A stretch of 64,000 bases of DNA from Polytrichum commune (Eukaryota; Streptophyta; Polytrichopsida; Polytrichales; Polytrichaceae): positions 39,651,081-39,715,080 of the forward strand of contig OX485809.1 in assembly GCA_950295325.1 (NCBI GenBank). Reading direction: 5' to 3'. Positions 1 through 12,469 of this stretch are shown here, in pieces; position 1 is the first letter of the stretch; every line of letters begins with the position of its first letter. Below the pieces are notes generated by a model. The model saw only the letters and a list, made by a program, of their open reading frames with translations. It ran no database searches and had not been told where the DNA came from. The position numbers and the translations under genes were made by a program.

Positions 1-2439
1 ATGTGTGTAGCTGTCAAGATAACTGAGTGGACCGCCAATTTTTGGCAGACAATTTCTTGTGTAGTAGAGCTGGATTTTAGTTTTCTTGGATTAGGTAGCT
101 TTCCCCACATAAGGTTTTCATTTCCTCCATGGTATATGTGTCAAACTAACATTTACCAACATTCATTCCCACTTTCTGTACATTTTTAGAATTTCATGAT
201 TGGCACTCATTTGCACTCCCACTTACAATGATTGACAGAATATCTTGTGTGATGATATCCAAGAGTTTGTACCAATAACATTTCAAAGTCTATCAATTAG
301 AGTTGTCGAAATCTAATGAAGCCAAGTCCTTGTTGCCAAGCAATGTGTATATACACTGGGTTCAATTTGGAATATTAAATAACGTAAATATACGGTAAAC
401 GGTGATTTGAATATTGTGCCACATTATTCAGGGATGGACTAGAGGAAGTGGTAAAGAATACAAGTTGTTCCTTGAAAATTAGTTCCGTTTTTTCGTATAG
501 GCAAGTAAGGCAAACCCCCGGTATATACATTGGTGTCTTCTTCATGTGAAGATCAATATATCCTACTCTGCACATCAAACGATGAACTCAATTACACCCA
601 GAAATGATCGCAAGGTAGTGTACCAGCACCAATCCGACTAGTCGTTCCATCCCACCTCACTCCATCCATGACGGACCAAGCATTTTTTGTAATAACTAAT
701 TTGGGCCATTTTACCTAGTTTCTAACCTGTTTAATTTTGCGATGTAAGACATACACTTCTAAGCTGGAGGTGTACATTGGAAACTCCGAGGCTCCCGTAA
801 AGAAATCCAGTGAAAGCATTTGGAGATTACCCACCGAAGTACTATTACTCGATATGTTCAATACCGACACCTTCAGCCCATTATTTCTTAACTTGGTCTG
901 GCTATCGGGTAGATTGCAATAGTGCATGGAATTTTCCTCCATGTCGTTGTGAATATGACTGCTGCTTATGATACAAGCTTGTGACTTGCTTATTGTATAA
1001 TCGTATGGCTTGGTTATGACACAAGCATATGACGACAATTGTGTACCTGAAATTGTATGCCACTTTCACAGTAAGTACGAGCGTAAATTTCGAGTCACCT
1101 GATGTTGATTTTGCCTCGTTTGCTCAAACGAAAGGGTTGCAGAGCAGAGTAAGAAACCAAACCATTCCTATTGCACCAGCTCATACGAAGCTGTTTATCA
1201 ACATTACAGCCTGTAATCAGTATGTTGGTGCACGTAATGGGACATCCAAAACCACATCTAGTGTGTGCTTATGAAGCACAGATTTTCCCTCCAAGAGTCG
1301 AACAAAGATGGGTATATGACTCACCCTCGTGCCATTGAAGGAACCTCTAAAATGTTGCAACCGCGTATAAGAAGCACACATGGCACCGCATGCTACCTTT
1401 TTAGGATGCAGAAACATCATAATACATTGCAGCTCAAGTCGACGACATTCTTATTCAAAAAGAATGAGACAGCCGTTGACAGATCATAGCAAACGCATAA
1501 ATACCACCAGTACTCGAATGACGAATCGGATTCAGCATATCTGGCCCCTCATTGAAGTGAACACCAACGACAGGATGAGCACATAAGCAAAGACCATTGT
1601 AATCTATGCACAGATAAAAGCTATGGTTGCCATTCCATCCCTTCTAGAGAACATGGGGCACCTAGCAGAACTGAGTGCAAGAAACGTCATCAGAAACAAA
1701 CACAACAAACAACATTTTCTTAGAACTGATGTAGAACCCCGCAACTGGCATCTTGTTCAACTTGAAAGTATGAGAGGGATGGCATATGAGATGGTGGCCG
1801 TATGAGGCCACACAGCATCACATGCATGTCATCTCAAACATTCAGAACCAAAATGCATCAGATCCATAGAGACTTTACTAATAGCAGATGCTGAAAAATC
1901 TTAAAAAACACAAGACAGATTCCGCAACCGATCACGTCAAGACAGAAGCACATTTCGAAACCACGAACTCGTGAAGATAGGTTCATATCGCGTCGCCACA
2001 GACATGCGAGATGAGAAGCGAGAGCAAAGCAAGAGCTACGAGTGATAGGAGAAAGAAGCCGAAGTCTGTATATATTTTCTTCTAACCCTAACCCTAAACC
2101 TAGCATAGGATCCTTGGCGTCACCCCTATATGTCTCATCCAAACTATGCATCCATATATCCATTCTTCATCCTTGTGTTTCATCCGTATTTTGCTCATTT
2201 CTGTGTACTATTTGTGGTATTGTATTTAAGGAGGTTTCACACAAGTTTTGGTCTGGTATATAGGCGAATGCATAATATCAACAACATGATGGTGCATGAA
2301 AGTATTGACATAAGCCTTTTGGCTTTCCAAGTGTTATAATCAATTTCATTTCATTAATCGTACCCATGGGTATCAAATTTATAACACCAAACAAATATCG
2401 GTATATATGGTAGGTGTGTCAAAGTGAGAGAACCACATG
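1..2439. other. Intergenic, no gene recognised
   Basis: Open frames of up to about 100 codons occur on both strands, but none shows a recognisable domain, a consistent splice pattern or a codon bias that sets it apart from chance. A short telomere-like stretch (repeated CCCTAA/CCCTAAA) lies near 2084-2100. The stretch is slightly less AT-rich than the DNA after 2400, so a degraded gene or transposon may lie here, but I cannot name one. Confidence 0.5.
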
Positions 2440-2760
2440 CGTTTATAACATACTCTAAAAACTCCCTACATACAAGTTTATTTTTCTCAAAATCAAGCAA
2501 TAAAAAATAAATTTTCAATTATAAAAATACAAGTGACAATATGTATATGTAAAAACTTACATTCATATTTAGTCATTAGCTTAAGTTTACAACTATGCTT
2601 TTGAATAATTATGCACCCTCATCATATGTATAATGTAAAACCTTAGCATTCACTGATAAAATTTGTTGAAGACTTTCTCATCCCTGGATGTAACTTGTAA
2701 GCATCTAAGTCTCATAAGCATTAAATGTTGCACACATCGGAGGTTTACTGATGATGCAAA
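2440..2760 (+). repeat. Dispersed repeat, copy 1
   Basis: This stretch resembles 50405-50720 in the same orientation, with shared blocks such as ACTCCCTA.ATACAAG, a TTTATT run, and later TTTCATTCA/CCTGGATGTAACT. Part of the same sequence also recurs at about 48950-49050. It looks like an old transposon remnant; no ends or coding capacity were found. Confidence 0.5.
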
Positions 2761-2928
2761 AATGATTGAGAGGAAAATCCCTTGTGAATCAACACCACAT
2801 AATATATTTAACGTATTCGAGGGTCATGGAACCGATCCACATGATTGAGTGATGTTATGTTATCTATTGTGAGCTAAGTTACCATGAGATTTTCTCCACT
2901 ACAACCCAAGCGTAAACAAAAGAAGAAG

Positions 2929-2976
2929 AACTCCGGTCTCCGGAGGAGGCCGGAGTGAATAAAGTCTCTGTTCGTA
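2929..2976 (-). mobile_element. SINE 3'-end fragment
   Basis: The block from AACTCCGGTCTCC to GTGAATAAAGTCTCTGTTCG matches the 3' end of the full-length SINE at 30565-30934 and of the truncated copy at 49869-49945. It lies on the minus strand. Only the tail-proximal ~48 bp are recognisable, so it is a truncated or decayed copy. Target duplications were not resolved. Confidence 0.55.
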
Positions 2977-5900
2977 GAACATCCTAGGCCATGCCTTACG
3001 GCAATGGCGTTAGACATCATAGCGTAAACACATTATAGTTACAAATGCTACACATGCTTTTTCTCTTTCCTCTCATCTCAAATGATCACACACATCCCCA
3101 CAACTATATTAAAGCTCAAATTGAAACATTTGAAACTAGAATAATCGTTAATAAATAATGAATGCGCCATTCACTCATTTTGAAGATTATCTTTTTAGTG
3201 TGTTCATTCTAGGATCCACACTTAACCACACAACATTCAAATAAAGGTGTTTGATTCTATATCGTCAAACTTGGATTATTACATAATCTAAAACAAACAT
3301 CTATGTTAATCATAAACATGAATTTGAGCCCGTTGGTCCTATTATGCAAACATTGATAGTTATGATCGTGGACAACCTGGGTCAACCAACCCAATTCGAA
3401 GGTCAATTAAGTCCAAAATTTGTATTCTCAAAGTCTGAAATATCCTTGATTTCATATTATATATGCTAAAAAAGGCGAATAAAAAATCAATTGCATAAGA
3501 GATAACCCATAGTTGATAGTTCATATGACAAAGAATAGCTAGAGAAATAGTGTCAAGCTTACGTCTCTGGATTTCGTATAATATGGTAGCTATATTTTAG
3601 GCTCATTAAGCCAATTCGACTACATCGTCTATGGACTTCACAATTTATGATATTTAATGTCATTTCTCTAATAGTGTCACTAACCCTATTATACGGTTTC
3701 ATGTGGGTATAGTTTGAGGTACAAACTCTCAAGGTATTTTCAGTAGAGGGGGTCACAATGTGTGCAGTGTGCGCTTTCTCATCATCTTTCCTCATTCACA
3801 TGGCATGGTCCATTGCCTCCTCCTTTAATCTCTAAGTTATCCTCCAATCAATTTAATCTCTTAATTTCATGAGTAATTCTGACCACACCAATGGCATAGT
3901 CAATGGACCTCACAATTTGGGACCTTTGTATACAAAGAAGAGGTGGGGGGGGGAGCGGGCATACATTTTTTGAGGCTTTTAATGCGTGTTGATTTTATGG
4001 AAGCTTAAGGCATTGTGATATTTTTTTTCATGTTCAAGGATTGAAACTTTGTACATGATGCAAAAATTCTTCATGATTTTTGGGCACTTATATATGTATT
4101 AGTGTATGCTCATGTGAGAAGATCCTCTATGGTCTCTCCTATGGTTGAGTAGTTCAAGCTCATAGCAATCACAATATTGTGTTTTAGTTGTAAAGCTTTT
4201 GTAATGTACAAAGTTTGAAAGTTCTCAATATCAATGTCTCATGTGCATTCATGCTTGTATTATTCTTGTGTAAAAGAGGATTGTGACATATACGTATAGT
4301 ATTTTCAGTGAGAAGTGTTAGGATGAATAATGCTTTCTAGATCTTTTGGTGGCACAAATTTCATAGCAAATAAATTTAGTATCACCTTCATTAAATTCCC
4401 AGTCTCAATAGTAGCCCTCCCTCGCTAATTAGGATGATTCGTGTGGTTGACATAAGAAATATCACAATGACAACCTTCATTGTCCAATGCATCGTTCAAC
4501 TTGCTTGCATGTGGCTATGATTGTTTAAGGAACGTGAGCATGACCCTATCTCAATTTTCTAGCATTATCCATAGCTTCCACACCACCCACTACCCGTACC
4601 CCTTCCACCCATCGGTTCATGTTATAGTCCCACCTCTTTAATTTGACACTTGATAATACAACAATTTTGATATATGACACCAATTTTCTAAACCAAACTT
4701 TCTAGTTATAATGCGATTGTGACATTGTTAATATGACACTCTTTGACCCCTAGAATCTCATATTGTAGAGGAAATAAATGCATGGATGGCAAGTCCCACA
4801 CATGTTTAAGTACATATTTAATGTCAAATTTATAGAACTTTCACATATGAAATGTGGATAATTTTTTTTGATGTAAAATGATGTTAAAAGTTGGGAACTA
4901 AGGGAACTTAGTTCTTTATCTCAAAACCTAATCAAAAGACACGTTAACTTCTCTCTCTTTCGAACCATTTCTCGTATATACCTTAAAATCAAGGTGCACA
5001 ATATGTTTTCAAGCATTTTGAACTCAACATACAACGTATTGCTTTGATATGCATATTGTTGGAAAACTATTGAGATTTTACTTCGTTTGGTGGTAGTTTT
5101 GTTCAATTTGGAGTTGTATTGGCAAATTTATGAGCATATGAATGTAGGTTAAGCTTATGTAGTTGATTTCTAGACATCGATCTACTTTTGTAGATTTTGA
5201 GGTTAGTTATGATCCGCTCTTCCTCATTTGAGCTATTGAAATTGCACTTCTTTTGGTGGTAGTTTTGTTGTGTATTGAGTTGTATTGGCAGAGTAATGAC
5301 CGTTTGAAGGTTGGTTAAGTTTTAGAAGTTGATTTCAAGACAACAATTTACTCCTACATAATTGAAGATTATTTGATAATAAAAGGTGAAGACATCAATG
5401 AAGTTGAATATCGCATGTCAGACCTAGTTGATATGGCCTTGGGACAAAGAATCATTCCACTTAGTTTTGACCTCGATGCATAGCTTTTGGACTATGTAGA
5501 TGTTGATGAAAGACTGCACCTATTATGAATATGGCACGTGCTCAACATCATGTTCAATTATTAGCTATGTTTATATGGACAACCCATCAAAGGTTACTCT
5601 TGCAAACGTAATGAAATTGCATGCCATATTGGAGAAGCTCAATAAGATACATGTTGCTAATTTGAAGTGGCAATATTAACGAACTATTCATTCCTTCTTC
5701 AACTTAACATAGATTTCATGAAAACAATTGCATGTTTTGTAAACACATTCAAAAGAATATTTATCTTGTATTTGTGGCACATATCATGAAGTACCTTGTC
5801 ATTATGACAAAGAGGTCCAATTTCTCATATTATTAAATATGTGACACCGCGATAATACAATGGTTTTCTCGTTTCCCAAACATGCCATCTTAAAGAGGTA

Positions 5901-6539
5901 GGATTTTACTTAGTTTCAAAAATAAACTTATGGGGATCCCCAAAGTAAGGACTCCAAATGGAACATGGTCCACATATTTCACCTCAACCAAGATCCGGAT
6001 GTGCACACACACCAAAAGCAAACATAGATAGAGGAGGAGAAGAGAAAAATCTAAGGAGCAATGGATTCAAGAGAGAATTAAGGAAGCTTGCGTGAGAGCA
6101 TTTGCAACAACATTGTCGCAAAGCTTTGGCTCTACAGTTGGTTTCCAATGCTAGGATTTTGGACCCAAGCTTTATTGAGGCTTGGGATTCGTGGTAGGCT
6201 TGTAATGGGGTCCAATAATGACATGTCTCCTATATGTTTGTGATTGATTCATTCTAATTGGATTGGAGTTGAATCCCACTAGATGGGGGGTGGCTTAAAT
6301 TTGAAGCCATAACTTAGATCATGTGTGAACTCCAAGGTTGGGTTGCCTAAGAGTGGAAAGTGGTAAGTTATATGACCTTTTTGCCACTTGATTTATGCTG
6401 CATCCTACTAATACAATCCACCCACTCATAAAGCAAATATCCAGGTCAACCGTAAATTTTCAACCAAACACATGGAAACCTAAGGGTTTGTCTTTGAGGG
6501 AGACATCCAAGTGGGGGGGACTCTTCATACCACATACAA
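2977..6539. other. AT-rich intergenic DNA
   Basis: No gene is recognisable. Stop codons are dense in all frames apart from short chance ORFs. A stretch near 5385-5480 stays open and reads like coding sequence for about 30 residues, but stops follow quickly and no family could be named. The rest is probably decayed transposon sequence. Confidence 0.5.
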
Positions 6540-6625
6540 ACTAACATGAGTGTAAGAAGGGGTATTATTTGAGGCATTAACGTACATAGTATACTAAGGG
6601 AGAGGTATTGGTTTCTGTAGTGTGT
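6540..6625 (+). repeat. Dispersed repeat with an inverted copy at 50995-51062
   Basis: The block GTGTAAGAAGGGGTATTATT, followed by TGAGGCATTA and then GGGAGAGG, is found as its reverse complement at about 50995-51062. A shared transposon family is the likely source; ends were not identified. Confidence 0.55.
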
Positions 6626-7023
6626 ACATCAAAAAAGGCTATTAAGAAGTCTAATATAAAGGTGGATGTACAAACGGGGCCATACGGTTTAGAGAAACTT
6701 GGCAATAGATGTGTTTATTTCATCCAATCCACCATTTAATCCTTTGTTGTTATATGGTAATAGTCCCCAATGACTAACCTTGTCCATTATTGTTAGGGTT
6801 TACAAACCAGAGGCTCTTAGAGTGCTCATGGGCTCACTTGAGATTCGCTCTCCAAACTGTGGCTAAGTTAATATGCTTTTGTCTTCGCTTGTTTGATGCA
6901 ATTATTGAGTTACATGCTATGGATGAAAAAATACTCAATGATTTTCTCTTTAAAAAAAGTGGATTTCATATGTAATAAAGGTGTATTTAAGTCACGATTT
7001 ATGTCTTGTATATGTAGTGGAGG

Positions 7024-7062
7024 CATCTATCTATCTATCTATCTATCTATCCATCTATCTGG
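7024..7062. repeat. ATCT microsatellite
   Basis: A run of ATCT tetranucleotides with one CATC interruption, in a gene-free stretch about 0.9 kb upstream of the GET3 start codon. Confidence 0.9.
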
Positions 7063-7603
7063 AGGCATTTATCACATTAAAGTAAAAAGCTTCGTATAAA
7101 CGCACGAGTCCATTTTCTAGCTTGCAGTTAGTACGTATACATTTGTTTTCTTCTACAAACTTCTCGTATATAGGGCGCTTAATATCACAGTGAGCCACAC
7201 ATGTCAGTTAGGTTCCCAATGAAGAGTCCACCCCCCGGGTACAAGTGTAAGCTGGCTTGTTTGAACCTGTTCAAGCTCACCTTTGAAAGGAGACAATATT
7301 CTTCGAGATCCCTTTACTTCTCGTTATGCTTGTTTCAAAAGTACAAATAAAATCAAACCAACTCAAAGATGAAGAAACACCCGGAAATCACGCCAATGTC
7401 AACATCGGGGTGAGTTCTCTCCCCCTCCCCCAACTAGACTAATTCAAGATAGATATCTAATGCTAATCCCAAAGCCAACTAGATGGTCCGAAGTTGTGGC
7501 TCTCTAAGTATCTTATTGGCCTCTCTACTGGGCCTTGTTGCCATGCACCAAATGTGCCAATAAGTTAGACACCCCCAATTGCACAAACACCATAAGCAAG
7601 CAA

Positions 7604-7605
<2 letters not shown>

Positions 7606-7639
<34 letters not shown>
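7606..7639. repeat. AG/GA dinucleotide microsatellite upstream of GET3
   Basis: An uninterrupted AG run of 17 units lies about 350 bp upstream of the GET3 ATG, followed by a purine-rich GAGAGA-type leader. GA/CT tracts are common near plant transcription starts and can bind GAGA-binding (BPC) proteins. Whether this one is in the promoter or the 5' UTR cannot be told without transcript data. Confidence 0.85.
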
Positions 7640-7642
<3 letters not shown>

Positions 7643-7704
7643 TAGGAGCTTATTGGTCTCTCTCTGCTGGGCTTCATTACCAGACTCCACCTATCTGATT
7701 ACGC

Positions 7705-7710
7705 CACGTG
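7705..7710. promoter_or_regulatory. Possible G-box (CACGTG)
   Basis: A CACGTG core in the context GCCACGTGCC lies 280 bp upstream of the GET3 ATG. G-boxes bind bHLH and bZIP factors in plants. A six-base match is weak evidence on its own, but its position in the presumed promoter is sensible. Confidence 0.3.
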
Positions 7711-7989
7711 CCTGTACACATCCCGACTGTAGACATCAGAAGCAAGCAGAGGGACAGAAAGAGGCAGGGAAATCTAGTGTGGCAGTAGATTTGAGAGAAG
7801 CAGACACAAAGAGGGAAAAAGAGAGGGGTAGAAATCTAGGACTGGACTAGATTTGAGAGAGCCTCACATACAGAGAGGAAGAACAGAGAGAGGAAGCGAA
7901 ATCTAGGGGGATAGTGGATTTGACAGAACACGAGGGGCAGAGGCTTCGGAGAGGTTTGCAGTCGCACAGTCGGAGCAAACCTCGCAGCG

Positions 7990-10900
7990 ATGGCGGACGA
8001 GTCGGCGCTCGTGGTGCCAGAGGCCAGCATCCGCAACGTACTGGAGCAGAGGGAGCTCAAATGGATCTTCGTAGGCGGCAAGGGCGGAGTTGGAAAAACC
8101 ACCTGCAGTTGCATGTTAGCAACCCTACTGGCACAAGTGCGGCCATCGGTGCTACTTATCTCCACAGACCCTGCACACAACCTCAGCGATGCATTCTGCC
8201 AAAAGTTTACGAAAACACCAACCCTGGTGCAAGGGTTCCACAACCTGTTCGCCATGGAAGTCGATCCAACGGTGGAGAGCGAGGATCTGGACGCCTTGCA
8301 GGCTGGGGAGGGAGTGGGAGGGTTTGTATCGGAGCTCGCCAATGCCATTCCTGGGATCGACGAGGCCATGAGCTTTGCGGAGATGTTGAAGCTGGTGCAG
8401 ACCATGGATTATAGTGTTATTGTGTTCGATACGGCTCCTACGGGACATACGTTGAGGTTGCTTCAGTTCCCGTCCACTTTGGAGAAGGGGTTGGGGAAGG
8501 TGATGAGCTTGAAGAGCAAGTTCGGGGGTCTTATTAGCCAGGTATCAAGGATGTTTGGAGCTGGTGATGAGTTCGGAGAAGATGCGTTGCTTGGGAAAGT
8601 GGAGGGCATCAAGGCTGTCATTGAGCAGGTGGGACTCAAACCCTAACCCTAATTTGTATCTTGGAGATGAGTAAGCTTATTGTTGTCGTTAGGACTGTCT
8701 TTCATGGCCTTTCGGGGGTGGTAGTTCTTCCTCAAGTGTCCCCTTATTTGTGTATTTTACTACGCTCGCTGCAATCATTTGAATAAAGAAGAAAAGATGA
8801 CAATGATGGTGCCAACGGTGTGAATTATGCTGTTGATGCTTCATCTTCGAGTTGGTTAAGTCTATTTGTAACCTAGAAACGGGCATTTAAGATACAACGT
8901 CACGATGATGGGTAATCTATCAAGGCCTTTCAGTAGAATTGTGTGGTAATTCTTCCTCTAGGTTCCTCTCGGTTCATGATTCTTACTGTGTTCATTGCAA
9001 TCATTGTAAAAAGAAGAGACGACGCCGGTGTTGCCGCCTGTGTGAATTATGGTGTTCATGCTTCATCTTTGAGTTGGTCTAAGTCTGTTTGTGATCTTGA
9101 AACGGGCATTTGAGATATTATGTCATGAGGATAGTCTATCAAGGCCTTCTAGTAGAATTTTGTGCCAATTCTTTTTGTAGTTACCCCTTGATTCATGATT
9201 GCTACTACGTTTGCTGCAATCATTGTGAAAATCAAGAAGAGATTACTCCGATGTTGCCACCAGTGAATTATTTTGTTGATGCTTCATCTTCTAGTTGACT
9301 TAAGTCTATCTGTGATCCTTAATTGGGCAATCAAGATATTATGTCATGAGGATAGTCCATCAGGGTCTTTTAAGGAATCAATCTTTCCTCTAGTGACCCC
9401 TTGATTTGTGATACCTATTATGTTCTCTAGTCATCGTGAAATGAAATTGCTAATTGCTAATTGTCGTGGGGGGGTGGGTGGGTACTGTATTGTGTGATAA
9501 CTAGCTTGGACCTGTGCATATGAACTAACCTTGATCACATCACTTTAATGTTATCCCCTCACCTTGCGGAATGGTGGTGGGCGATGCCCTCACCATGACC
9601 ACCACCAGCACCATATTTCTGAGGATAATCTATTAAGGTCTTTCAGTTAAAATATGTGGTAGTTCTTCCCCTAGTTTTGCCTTGATTCATGATGTCTACT
9701 ACATGCACTGCAATCATTGTGAATAGGAAGAGATGTGTCTGATGTTGCTATTGGTGTGAACTCTGCTGTTCATGCTTTTTCTTTGAGTTGGTCTAAGTCT
9801 GTATGCAATCCCAAAACGGGCACACCAAAAATCAGAGGGCCCGGGAAGACTATGGTTCCTTTTAAATGTGAAAATGTTGAACTGGCTGGCCTGCACCTAT
9901 CTCCGCCAAGGCAAGCCCCTAGATTCCTATGTGCTGGGTTGAAAATATCCGGTTCACCTGGATACCTCCACTATGATTGGGTGGACCATGGGTAGGAGGG
10001 TGCACCAGAATCATTGTGAGACCTTATTGCTAATCATGTGGGAGTGTTGCATTTGTGTGGTAATTGAACTTTACAATCTCCATAGGTGCAATGCTATCTG
10101 ACCTCAAACTCAAATTGCCATGGATAGGGTGGGAATCTTTGCAGTCTTGAGCTGCTATCATAGTCTTTTGCTTCTTGTGGGACATTGTAACTTGCTTCTG
10201 GTGTAATCTATATAGCCACTTATCAGCGGGTGTTAAAGTTAGGCAAATTGTGTGGTTGATCTAGTCCCATTTATAGTGATCAGTAGTTCTGGTAAGGTCA
10301 GTTCTGGTTTATATTGTTCATTTGTTTAGCATGCTCATGACAATAGAGATCATTATTTTGCATGTATACTGAGAGTTAGGTGCAGTCCGTGAACAAGTAT
10401 CTTGGGATGGTAACTGTTAGTGCCTGTCTGAGCATTGTTGAGACTTGGTTTACATGAGTAGGCATTCTGAGCATATTTTTTCTGAGGGAGCCAGAGGTAT
10501 TCATGTTTGAGTACCTGAAAAAGTAGACTGATGTCTCTGCCTGCTATTTTTCAATGAAACAGGTGAATGAGCAATTCAAGAATCCAGATTTAACGACATT
10601 TGTCTGTGTATGTATACCGGAGTTCCTCTCTTTGTATGAGACTGAAAGATTGGTTCAAGAACTTGCAAGATTTGAGATTGATACGCATAATATTATTATC
10701 AATCAAGTACTCTTCCAAGCAGATGTTTCAGACTCTAAGTTGCTTCAAGCGCGTGTAAGAATGCAACAAAAGTATCTGGACCAATTTGACGAGCTTTATG
10801 AAGATTTCCACATCACCAAGTTACCACTGCTTTCTGAGGAGGTTCGCGGTGTAGATGCTTTGAAATCGTTTTCTACTAATTTGACAACGCCATATGTGCC

Positions 10901-11027
10901 TGCACAAGAGACAGCAGAGAGGGTCGGAGCTGGAAGGATTCGGGAATTGGAAGAAGAGGTAGCATCCTTAAAGACTACAGTTGTGAGTTTGCAATCTGAG
11001 TTGGAGACCCTTCGAAAAGGGAAATGA
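7990..11027 (+). CDS. GET3: ATPase GET3/ASNA1 (TRC40), two exons, 367 aa
   Basis: Exons are 7990-8628 and 10563-11027, with a 1934-bp phase-0 intron (CAG|GTGGGA ... ACAG|GTGAAT). The product is the cytosolic homodimeric ATPase that receives tail-anchored membrane proteins and passes them to the ER GET1/GET2 receptor. Visible motifs are the deviant Walker A P-loop [10 protein letters not shown] (29-38), switch [13 protein letters not shown] (58-69) with catalytic-position D60, the switch II region [15 protein letters not shown] (147-161), and [20 protein letters not shown] just after the splice. The CXXC zinc motif of animal and fungal homologues is absent (SDSKLLQAR there), as in plant cytosolic GET3a. 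A ~30-residue heptad-like coiled coil ([12 protein letters not shown]...) ends the protein. No plastid or mitochondrial transit peptide is visible, which favours the cytosolic GET3a type. The start is the first ATG, in a GC-rich context after a purine-rich leader. No frameshift or missing key residue was seen. Confidence 0.95.
8638..8646 (+). promoter_or_regulatory. Telo-box-like motif in the GET3 intron
   Basis: AAACCCTAA, followed by CCCTAA, begins nine bases after the splice donor of the only GET3 intron. Telo-boxes in plant promoters and first introns are known to bind Telobox/TRB-type proteins and often mark translation-related genes. The match is exact, but a function here is inference. 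Confidence 0.35.
8690..9830 (+). repeat. Tandem array of ~215-275 bp units inside the GET3 intron
   Basis: Five diverged head-to-tail copies can be aligned on CTATCAAGGCCTTTC-like starts near 8700, 8925, 9137, 9356 and 9631. Each continues with a GTAGTTCTTCCTCTAG-like block, then ATTCATGAT..CTAC, a CAATCATTGTGAA block, and GCTTCATCTT..GAGTTGGT. The copies fill most of the first half of the intron and do not disturb the splice sites. No coding sense is apparent. Confidence 0.8.
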
Positions 11028-12469
11028 ATGACCGATAGCTAAGACTTGCCGTAACTGGTAGCACAAATTTGTGATTATCTGGTCCATATAAGCTCATTCA
11101 ATAATAATTATCTGTCATCTGTAGATATGTGATCTCCCTTGTTAGTGGGAGCAGTGGGTCTTGTAAGGCCCGACAAGGTGAGGCTATGTCAAGTACTTTA
11201 CTTTGTGACGAGGTTAGGATTGTACACCACCTTTTGTGATAGTCTAGTTTTACCTGGACTAATTCACCTCTTCATTTATTGAAGACTTTGGTCCTGAATC
11301 ATATAGAAGTTCCCATTGCGACCCAGTCCCAAGTGAGGTGTGTCAGACAGGGTTTGTAGGACCAATCTGCCTCATCCTATTGATATCTAAAATCACGTGT
11401 TATTCTTTTGGGATTTAATCTAAAAGAAACCAGTATTACAAAATTAATGCCAACTGCCGGATGTAGCATACATCCTTCCACCTGTTCCAGCAAATAAGAT
11501 AGTATGGCGTCCGTTATTTGAGTAGGGAAAATAAGTGCAATTTGAGGAGCTAACTTTCATCAACTTTCATTTGAGAATCTACTTTGTGTTTCCATTTGAA
11601 GTTCCAGACCATTCCCTTTCAAGTGTCAATTTGTTCTTGTTACCTGAGCTTTTGACATCTTGCTGATGTTTTATATTTAATGTCATTTTAGCATCCTTCA
11701 CTTGGTTTGGGCAATTATTTGCTTACAATCTCATAGTCCTGGACTCCTGGGGTCCTGCAATCTGGAGTACATCTCCAGTCTCTTTGATTCAAGTGTAACC
11801 TTGCTCCATCGAACTACTGTGGCCTCCAGTCAACAGATGTGATTGCAATGGATTGATTCCCATTTATGCCCTGGTACGATCATTGATGATCACATTGATT
11901 GTATCAGCCATATTATTTGGTTCCAGTACTGCTTTGAAAAGTTGTCCCAGGAAGTCAAGTTCGATCAAAACATTTGTGGGAATCTGTCATGCTACTTGAG
12001 CCTCCAAGGTTTGTTAGGAATTTCCTTGCTTGTTCTATCACATTGCAGCTGCTCAAGAAATATGCCATCATTGTAACATCATCTCATGGGGCCCAAGATG
12101 GCATAGATAAGCTGCAAGATTCACAGAAAATATCCAATAAATGGTTGTGTAATTTTGGTTGTTTGGTCATTGATAGCTCGCCTCTTTATGTAAGCTGGAT
12201 TAAAAAGTCTTGGAGCCTTAATCAGCACTATGCACTTGACATGGCTTACCATAGGTCCCGAAAGTCCATGATGCAAAAGATTTATGGGACTAAAAGTACA
12301 TCAAGGTGGAGGCAAAAAGACTAATTTCTTTTGGTGATGGAGTGGAGTGTGGCCTCTTTGAGATAATGGGCCAAGATGTGTGCCTTTGAAGTGGTCACTT
12401 CTCTTATGTAGTGCCACGTATTGTATTTTACTTGGTCACTAAATCTCTTTCAACCACTTATACCTACAT
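11028..12469 (+). other. GET3 3' flank and intergenic DNA
   Basis: The GET3 3' UTR must begin here. An AATAATAAT stretch near 11100 could act as a degenerate poly(A) signal, but no canonical AATAAA is close. The block at about 12289-12342 (ACTAAAAGTACATCAAGGTGG...) recurs in imperfect form in intron 1 of GRAS gene 1 at about 24404-24460, so it is a dispersed repeat. No second gene is recognisable. Confidence 0.5.

Noticed and set aside
5385-5480. Short coding-like stretch near 5.4 kb
   Set aside because: Stops follow on both sides, and no family or splice pattern could be assigned.
7836-8448. Minus-strand and alternate-frame ORFs of up to 189 codons over GET3 exon 1
   Set aside because: They are shadows of the real GET3 frame; GC-rich coding DNA keeps other frames open by chance and none has a recognisable domain.
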